Assembly (NCBI GenBank): GCA_938036315.1
Contig: CALHPK010000023.1
Location: forward strand, 1-62,549
Reading direction: 5' to 3'
DNA length: 62,549 nucleotides
DNA from: an uncultured bacterium
GTDB lineage: Bacteria > Calescibacteriota > Calescibacteriia > Calescibacteriales > Calescibacteriaceae
The position numbers and the translations under genes were made by a program. The notes beneath the pieces are model-generated. The model was given only the letters and a program-made list of their open reading frames with translations. It ran no database searches and was not told the DNA's origin. Shown in pieces: positions 25,865 through 34,174 of the stretch. The first letter of the stretch is position 1; each line of letters starts with the position of its first letter.

Positions 25865-26539
25865 TTATCCGATTTTAAAAAGTTCCGTTGGGGGAGAATA
25901 GATAGCTGTAACTATTGGTGTATCCTTTAAAGTATATCTGCGAGCCTGAGTTTCTCTAAGTTCCATAACAAGATCTTGAAAAACTACTATGTCATCTGTT
26001 TCGTAGGCTACAATAAATTCCTGATCATCTATACCAAATGAGTACGCAAGAAGCTGTTTTACCTGATCATATTTTCTTCCTACTTTGATATGCTCCCTCA
26101 TCATTTCTGCTCTATCTGTGAATCCCAAAAGATACCAATCAGAAGTTTTTGTAAACGGATAAACTATAAGATATTTCCCTCTTTTTGAACCTCCGATTAT
26201 TGCATAGTCCTCAAGCTGGACAGCTGACCCATATCTTGACTTTCTAATTATCCCAGTAAGAATTAAAACTGGCTCGCACTTTTTCCCAAGAGCAGTAGCA
26301 TACAAAAGCTTTTTTGTCCTTTTCACAAGCGATTCTAAATCGCGATGCATCTGAAAGATAAGTATCTCGAATTCTTTCCTTATTCCGAATGTTGAATAAG
26401 TTGAAGTGAAAATATCTTCTCTCAGTAAAGCATTGACAAATTCTTCTTTCTCTCCCTCGGAATATTCTTTTGGCAACTTTACTCCAATAAATTGTACAAA
26501 CATATTTTCAATATCATTCAATGACTTCCATTTCGTCAT
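25865..26539 (-). CDS. hemQ: chlorite dismutase-family haem enzyme HemQ
   Basis: Coproheme decarboxylase of the coproporphyrin-dependent haem pathway, converting iron-coproporphyrin III to haem b. The C-terminal half has the family's haem-binding stretch: IVYPFTKTSDWYLLGFTDRA, then MMREHIKVGRKY containing the proximal His, SFGIDDQEF and VMELRETQARRYT. True chlorite dismutases have a distal Arg and differ here, so HemQ is favoured. The start is ATG 26539: GGAGG at 26551-26547 lies 7 nt upstream. The open frame extends to a TTG at 26566, but that would place the ribosome binding site inside the gene. Gives 224 residues. Together with hemL it implies haem synthesis. Confidence 0.92.
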   Translation of the reverse strand: MTKWKSLNDIENMFVQFIGVKLPKEYSEGEKEEFVNALLREDIFTSTYSTFGIRKEFEILIFQMHRDLESLVKRTKKLLYATALGKKCEPVLILTGIIRKSRYGSAVQLEDYAIIGGSKRGKYLIVYPFTKTSDWYLLGFTDRAEMMREHIKVGRKYDQVKQLLAYSFGIDDQEFIVAYETDDIVVFQDLVMELRETQARRYTLKDTPIVTAIYSPPTELFKIG

Positions 26540-26990
26540 ATCATATCCTCCGAAATCATCGCTCAAAGTAAATCTATTATGTATAAAATTACAATATATT
26601 AGACATACTCATCTGAGGTTAATAAAATAATGAAAAAAATAAAGCTTTACTCTATCTCAATATTCATCACCATCAATTCCTTTAATCTTTGATACCTCAT
26701 ATCCTTGACCGCTCAATAATAGATGAAAAAACCTGAGTAAGTTTAATTCCTCTCAGTAAGGTATGATATAAAGCCCAAGGTTCAAATTCACACAGGATTT
26801 CTAATAAATTACGAAAAAGTAGCAGAAAAAAGATATTATCCATTACACCCCAGATCTCATCTATAGGAGCGAGAAAGATCATCCATCAGAATTTCCAAAA
26901 GTAGCCTAAGGGGAATTTTATAAAATAAATGCCATTCAACAATATTAATATACAATGGCTAAAATTAAATTAGTAGTTAATATCTAAGTT
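26540..26990. other. 450-bp intergenic region, no firm gene
   Basis: Between divergent hemQ and the GspL-like gene. It is AT-rich and contains a 61-codon minus-strand open frame (26697-26882) with no ribosome binding site and no recognised motif; I do not call it. No RNA structure, repeat or convincing promoter was seen apart from AT-rich boxes near 26945-26965. Confidence 0.5.
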
Positions 26991-28232
26991 ATGGTATATG
27001 CAGACATAGAAAATCTTGTAGGAATAGAGCTCAAAAATACATTCAAAAAGAAGATAGTGAACATACTGAAATTTGATAGTGAGGACGAGATTTTGTCAAT
27101 AAAGGATGTTACTATATTCTTTCCAGATCCAGCCTATCTCTCCTTGAGATTCTTTGACCTGCCATTTGGAGGTAAGAAAGCAAAAGATACCTGTGAAATA
27201 GAAATATCATCGGAAGAAATATTCCAGAACGAAAAATACTTGATATGGACTCCCCATAGAAGTGGGACCTCTATAGTTATAATATACGAAGAAGATGATT
27301 ATGTTCGGAAGCTTTTGGGAGAAAATAGAACAATTCTTTTCAAACCAATATGTCTCCTTGACATATGTAGGAGATTTCCGAGTTCCATAGCTTGTGACAT
27401 ATCAGATAAAACATTATCAATAGCTTTCTCAGAAAATGGCAAGATAAGACTTGGATTCTTCAGATACGCAGGTGTTGACGATATAAAGTTTCAGATAGCC
27501 CTATTTCTCTCTCAGAAAAGTGAAAAAGACAATGTGAGATTTAAGGTATGTGGCTCAAGATATTACATATTTCCATTTGAATGTGATGTTATAAAACCTT
27601 CTGATATATCTCAGTTTGATATAGATGATCCAGCATACACTGCTTTAATTTGTGCAGCAGAAGGTAAATATCCCAAAATACTGCTATCTCAAAAGTCAAA
27701 AAGCAATATGGAAGGAATACTGACTAACACACTTCAGGCATCCATTTTTTCATTTGCATCAGCCACTTTATTTATAATCTCAACACTTACTGAATTCGAA
27801 ACAGAAAAAAGTAAATCCCAAAACCTTACAAAGGAAATATATGACATATCGCAAGAAGTTCTGGGTGATGTAAAGATAGTTGATCCTTACACTCAACTCA
27901 GACTTGAATACTCGAAAATAAGCCAAGATGGTAAACTATCGAATTTTCCCATATTTCTGGAATTCGTGAAAGGAATTTCAGATTACGTTATAAGAATTGA
28001 AGATTTTACTGCTGAGCGTATGGAAATATCAGCACAACTTAAAATAAGGGAAATATCTTATGTCGATAAAATAAAAGAGAACTTACAGAATTCATTTGAC
28101 GATATAAAAATAACCTCAACAATAAGAAGCAGAGAAGGAGATTCGTTCATAATGAGGCTAACAGGAAAATACAAATATAGCAAAAACAGTAAACTTGAGA
28201 GCGGAAAAACCTCGGAAGGAACTAAACAATGA
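26991..28232 (+). CDS. gspL: GspL-like type II secretion inner-membrane protein
   Basis: A 413-residue bitopic protein with the GspL layout. An N-terminal cytoplasmic domain (1-240) has an actin-like strand pattern, a single membrane helix spans about 247-267, and a periplasmic ferredoxin-like domain (about 310-390) ends in a Ser/Lys tail. Sequence identity to GspL is not strong; the assignment rests on architecture and on the next gene, which is GspM-like and overlaps it by 4 bp (ATGA). In GspL the cytoplasmic domain binds the GspE ATPase. No gspE, F, G or K is nearby. PilM-PilN-like type IV pilus proteins are the main alternative. No N-terminal signal; no clear ribosome binding site. Confidence 0.6.
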   Translation: MVYADIENLVGIELKNTFKKKIVNILKFDSEDEILSIKDVTIFFPDPAYLSLRFFDLPFGGKKAKDTCEIEISSEEIFQNEKYLIWTPHRSGTSIVIIYEEDDYVRKLLGENRTILFKPICLLDICRRFPSSIACDISDKTLSIAFSENGKIRLGFFRYAGVDDIKFQIALFLSQKSEKDNVRFKVCGSRYYIFPFECDVIKPSDISQFDIDDPAYTALICAAEGKYPKILLSQKSKSNMEGILTNTLQASIFSFASATLFIISTLTEFETEKSKSQNLTKEIYDISQEVLGDVKIVDPYTQLRLEYSKISQDGKLSNFPIFLEFVKGISDYVIRIEDFTAERMEISAQLKIREISYVDKIKENLQNSFDDIKITSTIRSREGDSFIMRLTGKYKYSKNSKLESGKTSEGTKQ

Positions 28233-28657
28233 GGGCAAAAGCTATAGCATCCCTGATCTTGTGGACAACAACCTTACTACTTATACTTGTCAGTGTAAAT
28301 CTCAAATCCAAAATAGAGGAAATGAAATCCGCTAACATAGAGTACCAAAATAAGATAAAAATCATGAAAAGATGGGTAGAAGAAATAAAATTTTACAATC
28401 AAACAAAAAGTAGGGAACAGAATATGCTTTCAATAGTAGAAAGCTCAGCAAGAAAACTCAACATAGCCATAGAGTCAGCTCGTCCAGTCGAAAATTCAAT
28501 AGAAATAATTATAAGAGGGATTGATCCTATCTCACTCCTGAACTTCCTCACAGAGCTTGAAAAAAATGTATCAATCGAAAGAATAAGAATTAGGAAAAAT
28601 TTCTCTGATGAGAGACTCAATGACCTTGAAATTTTAATAAAGCAGAGAACATCGTAA
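28229..28657 (+). CDS. gspM: GspM-like type II secretion protein
   Basis: A 142-residue protein with one N-terminal membrane helix (7-24), a coiled-coil linker (about 25-60) and a C-terminal ferredoxin-like fold. The C-terminal part, from SARKLNIAIESARP through SIEIIIRGIDPISLLNFLTE to VSIERIRI, follows the GspM/PilO pattern closely. GspM pairs with GspL in the secretion inner-membrane platform. The start overlaps the gspL-like stop (ATGA), indicating translational coupling. It is followed after 5 bp by a NUDIX hydrolase on the same strand. Confidence 0.62.
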   Translation: MRAKAIASLILWTTTLLLILVSVNLKSKIEEMKSANIEYQNKIKIMKRWVEEIKFYNQTKSREQNMLSIVESSARKLNIAIESARPVENSIEIIIRGIDPISLLNFLTELEKNVSIERIRIRKNFSDERLNDLEILIKQRTS

Positions 28658-28662
28658 AAGGT

Positions 28663-29247
28663 ATGCATTGGGATCACACTACAAATAGCACAAATATATC
28701 GCCAAAAATAAGGCAGATTATCGAGAAAATCAAGAATTATAATCCGAAAAGGTTAGATGTTAAGGGACTTATTCCATCAGCGGTTCTCATCCCTATTCTC
28801 AGCTCCGGATCCATTGTTTTTATAAAAAGAAATATGAAAGTCAAGGATCATAAAGGACAGATAGCTTTTCCTGGCGGAATGATAGAAGATTCAGATAACG
28901 ATCCTGTAACCACTGCATTGCGAGAAGCATATGAAGAAATAAATCTCCCAAAAGAAAAAGTCAGAGTTCTCGGTCTCATAGATGATGCGGTATCAATAGC
29001 TGGATACATTATTCACCCTGTTGTAGGGCTTATTGAATACTCCAACATTGAGTTCAAACCGAATGAAGGAGAAGTAGAAAAAATATTAATTGTAAAGATT
29101 GAGGACATCATAGGAGCAAGGTATAATGAGTCCGAAGGGGACCTTAAATGTGGCTTTTATATAAATGACATTGTTATATGGGGAGCAACTGGAAGGATAC
29201 TGAAAAACTTTCTCGAGATCACAGGACTAAGGAGATTTGATTCTTGA
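28663..29247 (+). CDS. NUDIX hydrolase, NudL-like CoA pyrophosphatase
   Basis: A 194-residue NUDIX enzyme. The Nudix box GGMIEDSDNDPVTTALREAY continues into EEINL (GX5EX7REUXEEXGU pattern). The upstream IAFPGG element is typical of the CoA-pyrophosphatase subgroup (NudL, YeaB), which cleaves CoA and its derivatives to phosphopantetheine and 3',5'-ADP. The subgroup signature LLxxR before the box is less clear (SSGSIVFIKRNMK). It follows the gspM-like gene by 5 bp, a link likely due to compactness. It ends 1 bp from a convergent gene. Confidence 0.8.
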   Translation: MHWDHTTNSTNISPKIRQIIEKIKNYNPKRLDVKGLIPSAVLIPILSSGSIVFIKRNMKVKDHKGQIAFPGGMIEDSDNDPVTTALREAYEEINLPKEKVRVLGLIDDAVSIAGYIIHPVVGLIEYSNIEFKPNEGEVEKILIVKIEDIIGARYNESEGDLKCGFYINDIVIWGATGRILKNFLEITGLRRFDS

Positions 29248-29248
29248 T

Positions 29249-29971
29249 TTAGCTTATTTTACTTACAAGCTCTTTCGCGAGAGAAAGTATAGATTCACGG
29301 GGGATTCTTTTGCTTTTTTTCGAGAGGTATTTTTTGATCTCCTTTTTGAGATATCTGAAGATACGTATCTTATCTTTCTCCTTAATTACTCTTATATATT
29401 TTTCAATTGTATCAAATGCTTTACTCAAAAAATCAGTATCAATTTTTCCTTCTTGGATCTTCAGAAGAGCAGTTGACAAGATAGCGTATCCCAAAGATAG
29501 CATATCTTTTTTATTTCGCAACCAAGCCCTCTCAAAGAACTCATGAGCGGAAAAGAAATCAGAAGATAAGAAGAAAAATTTTCCAATGGAAAATAGCTTT
29601 CTGGGATCACTTATAGATGCTATAACCTCAATTTCCACTTTTGCTTTTCGAGGCAAGGCAGAAACTCCGACTGTTGAGCGTGCTGGGAGCTCATCTCCAA
29701 AATCTCTAAAAAACCTCTCCCAAACCTCATTTATCTTCTTAAAATCATTCATAGAAGTGGTGTATATTGTAGCTTTCACAATATCTCGTGGAGAAAGACC
29801 AATAGACGTCAAAATTTTATGTATGTTCTTGAGTGCAAATTCAGTCTGCTGCTCAACGGTTTTGCCCATATTCCCATGGTGATCAATACCAAGCTGACCA
29901 GATACAAAAACAATATCACCCACAATTTTGAAGATAGAATATGGACCTAAAGGTTTAACTCCAAACTCCAT
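29249..29971 (-). CDS. RidA-family deaminase fused to a DUF309-like domain
   Basis: A 240-residue protein with two parts. Residues 1-120 are a complete RidA (YjgF/YER057c/UK114) domain, which hydrolyses reactive enamine/imine intermediates from PLP enzymes. It has VFVSGQLGID, NIHKILTSIGLSPRDIVKAT, and PARSTVGVSALP with the key Arg98, followed by Glu115 in VEIEVIA. Residues about 124-195 match the DUF309 pattern: G-x-F-F-x-x-x-D-F-F-x-A-H-E-x-x-E-x-x-W with His143-Glu144 and Trp150. A basic tail ends the protein. The join is in a single open frame without a stop, so it is a true fusion here. I do not know of this pairing in the literature. The ATG start has no strong ribosome binding site. Confidence 0.8.
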   Translation of the reverse strand: MEFGVKPLGPYSIFKIVGDIVFVSGQLGIDHHGNMGKTVEQQTEFALKNIHKILTSIGLSPRDIVKATIYTTSMNDFKKINEVWERFFRDFGDELPARSTVGVSALPRKAKVEIEVIASISDPRKLFSIGKFFFLSSDFFSAHEFFERAWLRNKKDMLSLGYAILSTALLKIQEGKIDTDFLSKAFDTIEKYIRVIKEKDKIRIFRYLKKEIKKYLSKKSKRIPRESILSLAKELVSKIS

Positions 29972-30094
29972 ACAAAGATAAAAAAATAAACCAAACCATG
30001 AAATTAGAAATTTTCAGAAAAAATATATTACTTACATTACCACCTACGTAAAATGAAAAACAAAAATTCCTAAAATAACACTGAATACTAAAAG

Positions 30095-31066
30095 TCACCG
30101 CTCTATTCTCTCTGGGAGAATGAATTCATATCTTTGGTGGAGTATCTTAGTTACAATTCCTCTATGCAACTTTCTTAAAAATAAGAACAAGCTCCAGATA
30201 AACGCATCATTTTTGTAATAGTATTCAACTTCTTTATATTCAATCTCCTTAAGGTTAAGCTCCGCGCAGTAGGTTCTCAAAAATTCATTTGCAAACTCTA
30301 TAAACGGCGGTATCAAATAAGTGAGTTTTTCTCTGTAAAGATTCGCAATAAGGTCTATCACAGTATGGCGAGGGTCATAGTATCTGTCAAGAACCTCCTT
30401 AAGAAAGAGTAACTTGAGCACTGAGCGAAGTATAGGTGGCATACTTTTCAAAAATAAATCCGCATTAAGTGCTTCTTTGCCATTTTTCCTGTACAATGGA
30501 GTAGTGATATCAAGATATACCAGTTCCGGATTTTCTGACAATGGTTCCTCTGGGTATTTTAAGTCCCGCACCGCCCAATTTGAAAGCTGTCCATCAATTG
30601 CTACTTTTACATCCATACTTTTAGCGTTAAAATCCCAAATCCTCTTGAGATTGATAAGAACTGATCTCAATAACTTTACGGCATTATCGATCGAAACTCT
30701 GCGTAGTATACTATTGCAGATTGAAAATTCAGGAAGCATTGGTTGAACAACATAGTATACAAACCTCCTATCGGATGTTTCTACCTTCACACCTTCGGTT
30801 TCAAGGACGTCAATCCCGATCTCGTATTTTAGTAGCTCTACGTATTCAGTTAATATTCTTTCATATCTAGCTATCTGAACATCATTTGAAAATATCGGAA
30901 GACGTTTGAATGCGAACCCCTGCAATAGCGGATGATTAATGGTAAAGACAGTACTTATCTCACCGAAACCGATTATTTTAGCGGTAATCTTGCTTTTTGC
31001 TAGAAACCTCGTATCTAACCCATCTTCAAACTCCTTCAAAATTGCCGTGTTAATGTTGAAGGACAC
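30095..31066 (-). CDS. kinase-fold-like protein of unknown function
   Basis: A 323-residue protein without a firm family name. The order of motifs resembles the protein-kinase/aminoglycoside-phosphotransferase fold: a glycine-containing strand IIGFGEISTVFTIN (like the P-loop), AFKRLPIF with Lys in the place of the ATP-binding Lys, YVVQPM as a hinge, then DGQLSNWAVRD (Asp and Asn as in the catalytic loop), and LVYLDITTPLY (Asp as in the DFG position). The C-terminal half is helical. It could phosphorylate a small molecule or lipid; resemblance to the uncharacterised DUF6206 group is my impression and not a search result. GTG start (31066). It stands alone. Confidence 0.5.
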   Translation of the reverse strand: MSFNINTAILKEFEDGLDTRFLAKSKITAKIIGFGEISTVFTINHPLLQGFAFKRLPIFSNDVQIARYERILTEYVELLKYEIGIDVLETEGVKVETSDRRFVYYVVQPMLPEFSICNSILRRVSIDNAVKLLRSVLINLKRIWDFNAKSMDVKVAIDGQLSNWAVRDLKYPEEPLSENPELVYLDITTPLYRKNGKEALNADLFLKSMPPILRSVLKLLFLKEVLDRYYDPRHTVIDLIANLYREKLTYLIPPFIEFANEFLRTYCAELNLKEIEYKEVEYYYKNDAFIWSLFLFLRKLHRGIVTKILHQRYEFILPERIER

Positions 31067-31292
31067 TTATCTATTTTCTCCCTTCTATCTTTTCTCTTTT
31101 AATGATCGAAGTATATATACTTTATTCATTTTGCTGAATCTTTACTGAAGATCTCTGGAAATTATTCTCTTTGAACACTCTTTACTTTTTGCTTATGTGA
31201 GAGTCAAGAGAAAAAATGATTTATCTTTACCCACCTATAATCGATCCTCCACAATTGAAGCTGAGAAACGGATCAGGCATACAGGTAAGTTC

Positions 31293-32546
31293 TTAAAAAA
31301 TTATAGACTTTGCAAATGAGAAAGCTATATCGAGTCTTCTGATAGTTTCTTCTGCTTCTTCTTTTTTGATAATAAGTGGTGGAAGGAACTGTAGAACCGA
31401 TTTATCATTGTTTGCATAAATACAGAGTAATCCAGATTCATAGCAGGCTCTACTCATAATTGGTCCCAAGCTTTCGTCTACCATCTTAATCCCTATCATC
31501 AATCCTAATTGCCGAATCGACGTAATAATCTGGTGATACTTATCTTTTAGTTTGATAAGTTCTGCACTATAAAATTGGGCTATAGAATTCACATGAGACA
31601 GAAAATGTTCTGAAGATGATATTTCAAGGACTTTAAGAGCAACCTGACACCCTATCTCCGCTCCACCAAAGGTTGATACATGAATAAATGGATCTTCATG
31701 GAAAACGCTTTCTATCTCTTTTCTGAAGCAAGTGGCAGTAATCGGATAGATCCCACCACTAAGCCCTTTACCAATTACCATAATGTCAGGAACAACGCTA
31801 AAATGCTCAATCCCCCACAACCTCCCTGTTCTACCGAGCCCCGCCTGAATCTCGTCAATGATCAGGAGTACACCCTTTTTATCGCAGATTTCTCTGACCC
31901 TCCTAAAATATTCTCTGTTAGGCACATAAATGCCCAGTGTGGCTGGTACTGTTTCAAAAATCACAGCTGCGGTATCATAGTCGACTGCTTCTTCTAACGC
32001 TTCAAGATTATTGAACGGAACTTGGTAGAACCCCGGGGCTAACGGTTCGAATGGCTTTTTGTATTTTTCATCTCCCGTTGCAAGTGCAAGTCCGGTATGT
32101 CCATGGTAACCCCCTTTTGCTGAGATAATTTTTTTTCTTTTCGTGTAAGCACGCGCTACCTTTATTGCAAGATCAACCGCCTCACCACCACTAACACCAA
32201 ATACAGTATATGTAAGATTTCCAGGTGTAAGTTCTGCAAGCTTGCTAGCAAGCACTGCCCTATGTTCACTGATAAGATGATGATTCCCAATATCAAGTTC
32301 ATCCAACGCTTCCTTCATTACTTTCACAATCTCAGGATGCCTATGCCCAAGGTTAAATACACCTCCATTTGAATGGCAGTCTATTAAATCCTTTCCAGTC
32401 TCAACATCATATACATAAATTCCTTCACGCCTGCCGAATATAAAATCCATACCAAATGACGTGAAAATTCGTACTTTGCCCGATGAAACATGATTGTGAA
32501 ACAATTCTATAATCTTGGATTTGTCAATAGAGTGAATGAATTTCAT
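31293..32546 (-). CDS. class III (omega) aminotransferase
   Basis: A 417-residue PLP enzyme of the acetylornithine/ornithine/4-aminobutyrate aminotransferase family. The conserved parts are GVSGGEAVDLAIKVARAYT (phosphate-binding), GGYHGHTGLA, LLIIDEIQAGLGRTG (Asp that contacts the pyridine nitrogen) and VIGKGLSGG with the PLP Lys. It is not HemL, since that gene is separate and the N-terminal signature is missing. Substrate is not set by sequence; acetylornithine, ornithine, putrescine or 2-oxo-acid partners are possible. No arginine or polyamine pathway gene is adjacent. The region upstream is a 540-bp AT-rich gap. Confidence 0.85.
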   Translation of the reverse strand: MKFIHSIDKSKIIELFHNHVSSGKVRIFTSFGMDFIFGRREGIYVYDVETGKDLIDCHSNGGVFNLGHRHPEIVKVMKEALDELDIGNHHLISEHRAVLASKLAELTPGNLTYTVFGVSGGEAVDLAIKVARAYTKRKKIISAKGGYHGHTGLALATGDEKYKKPFEPLAPGFYQVPFNNLEALEEAVDYDTAAVIFETVPATLGIYVPNREYFRRVREICDKKGVLLIIDEIQAGLGRTGRLWGIEHFSVVPDIMVIGKGLSGGIYPITATCFRKEIESVFHEDPFIHVSTFGGAEIGCQVALKVLEISSSEHFLSHVNSIAQFYSAELIKLKDKYHQIITSIRQLGLMIGIKMVDESLGPIMSRACYESGLLCIYANNDKSVLQFLPPLIIKKEEAEETIRRLDIAFSFAKSIIF

Positions 32547-33084
32547 ATAATCTTCTTTAAATTTTTAATTATTTGATAAAATCAAAATTGTTAGCTTAGC
32601 AATAAATACTTTTAGAAAGCAATTTCAAAATAAATTTAATACAATCTTCATTCTCACTTCTCAAAGCTGCAGGCCATTCTTTTCAATAGTCTACTTTTAC
32701 CTTGAAATTGTCTCATCTCCGATTTGTGCCCCATATAGCACCTGATAATAAACATATAAGGACAAAAGAACTATAATAGAAAAAATACATCCTAAGCAGA
32801 AAAAATAGGGGTAGACATTAAGAATTTCCTTCACATCATATTAAGGATTTCCTTCACATCATACATCATAAATATCATCTACAAAATCAAAATAACAATA
32901 TCCATCATAATTTTGAAAAATTATAATAACACTTATTTATTATAATAAAAGAATTAGTTTATAATTTATAATTATAATTAAAATATATATATAGAAAGTA
33001 TATATAAAGAAGAACAAAATACAAATAGTGATCAGAATAATAGTTAATTAGAATACTTTTAAAATAAAGGAGGTTATTGAGCGG
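32547..33084. other. 540-bp AT-rich intergenic region
   Basis: Gap between two divergent genes. The left part has no gene or RNA that I can see. The right third (about 32930-33050) is almost pure A/T with runs such as TATAATTTATAATTATAATT and repeated TATATA, so it contains several possible -10 boxes. A 23-bp tandem duplication is at 32817-32862. AAAGGAGGT at 33066-33074 is the ribosome binding site of the next gene. No DnaA-box cluster (TTATCCACA) was found, so it is not called as an origin. Confidence 0.6.
32817..32862. repeat. 23-bp tandem duplication
   Basis: Two adjacent units (32817-32839 and 32840-32862), both beginning ATTAAG and ending CCTTCACATCAT, differ at one base. A further ACATCAT follows at 32862-32868. 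Confidence 0.92.
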
Positions 33085-33657
33085 GTGGAAAATAAGTTAC
33101 TAAAAAAGGAAGAGCCAACCTTTGCAGATAGGGTTAAGATATTTGAGGAATTCAGGCAATTGAAAAATAAGGTTTTATCCTCTGAAGATTTTGCCGAGGT
33201 TAGCATAAAAGATAAAAGAACCGGAGAAACAAAAAAGAGAAAAATCCTCCTCAAATCTGGATGGAGAAAAATAAAGATATTCTTCGGTATATCAAGCGAG
33301 ATACTGGAAATGAAAAGAGAAAAAGACGGGGATAAGATAATATATATGTGTAAAGCAAAAGTATATACACAGTCTGGGGTTTCAGCAGAAGCAGTTGGAA
33401 TATGTTCTTCTGATGAACCTGGTAAACTTAATATGCCAGAGTACGTATTATCTTCGATAGCTCAAACCAGAGCTATAAATAAAGCCATTGCAGATCTGGT
33501 CGGAGCAGATTTCGATGAAGATGTAGACGAAGACATAGAAAGCTATGGAACCCCCTCTTATCAGCACCAACAAAGAACCTATTCCTATCATCATCAAAAA
33601 AAACAATCACAGTCCGCTACGCCGTCAAAAAAAGAAGACGAATCAAATTTCTTCTAG
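33085..33657 (+). CDS. conserved-domain protein A with SSB-like acidic C-terminal tip
   Basis: A 190-residue protein of no named family. Starts at GTG 33085 with a strong ribosome binding site (AAAGGAGGT, 33066-33074). The core (about 50-150) has LKSGWRKIKIFFGIS, then a strand-rich part, SAEAVGICSSDEPG and the helix LSSIAQTRAINKAIADLVGA. The core is shared with the protein at 40560-41324 (minus strand). From about 150 to the end the sequence is low-complexity Gln/Ser/His/Tyr linker, closing with the acidic-hydrophobic tip EDESNFF. Core, disordered Gln-rich linker and acidic C-terminus ending in Phe is the layout of bacterial SSB, so an ssDNA-associated role is inferred. It does not have the OB-fold sequence of SSB itself. 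Confidence 0.65.
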   Translation: MENKLLKKEEPTFADRVKIFEEFRQLKNKVLSSEDFAEVSIKDKRTGETKKRKILLKSGWRKIKIFFGISSEILEMKREKDGDKIIYMCKAKVYTQSGVSAEAVGICSSDEPGKLNMPEYVLSSIAQTRAINKAIADLVGADFDEDVDEDIESYGTPSYQHQQRTYSYHHQKKQSQSATPSKKEDESNFF

Positions 33658-33663
33658 CTTCAG

Positions 33664-34152
33664 ATGAAATTCAAAAGAATTATCTATCTACTCATCGTTC
33701 TTATTACCCTTACCGACATAAGATTCATCATCTACCCAGAACTATCCAAATATTTTGATCTGAAGGCAAATTTGAAAACCCTTGAACAGCAATACAAAGA
33801 ACTTATGGAACAGAAAGAGGCTATCCTTGCATTAAAGGACAAAATGAGAGATTTGAATTCCAAAATATCAAGGATACAAAACTTCCAATTAGCGGATTAT
33901 TTTCCCGAGATCATAAGAATGGAGAAAAAATCCGAGCATGAAGTTTGTTTTTCCCAGTTCAACTGTTTCATACAGGAAGATGTTTACTTTGAAACTGCTC
34001 TAAGCTTTATAGATCTTGTTGCATTCTTTAAAGAATTTTCCCAATCAAAAGAGCTTGTTCTGTTCAAAAGCATCTACCTTGAATCAGGATATAAAGAAAA
34101 TATAAAAACATCAATATCAGCTCAAGTTTTTAAGAAGATAACCAAACAGTGA
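33664..34152 (+). CDS. PilO-like or GspM-like small membrane protein
   Basis: A 162-residue protein 6 bp after the preceding gene. One membrane helix (about 5-20), then a coiled-coil stretch (about 35-75: LKTLEQQYKELMEQKEAILAL), then an alpha-beta segment with SFIDLVAFFKEFSQSKELVLF, recalling the PilO/GspM ferredoxin-like fold. The family call is by architecture only. It would suit the inner-membrane platform of a pilus or secretion system, as does the gspL/gspM pair 5 kb away. Ends 22 bp before the convergent large surface-protein gene. Confidence 0.5.
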   Translation: MKFKRIIYLLIVLITLTDIRFIIYPELSKYFDLKANLKTLEQQYKELMEQKEAILALKDKMRDLNSKISRIQNFQLADYFPEIIRMEKKSEHEVCFSQFNCFIQEDVYFETALSFIDLVAFFKEFSQSKELVLFKSIYLESGYKENIKTSISAQVFKKITKQ

Positions 34153-34174
34153 ATTAAAACTCACAAGATCGAAA

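Noticed and set aside
26540-26566. TTG start for hemQ
   Set aside because: GGAGG with 7-nt spacing fixes ATG 26539 as the start.
26697-26882. Minus-strand 61-codon open frame
   Set aside because: No ribosome binding site, no recognised motif, and short length; likely chance or remnant.
32930-33050. Replication origin in the very AT-rich stretch
   Set aside because: No DnaA-box cluster and no dnaA, dnaN or parAB neighbours; AT-richness alone is not enough.
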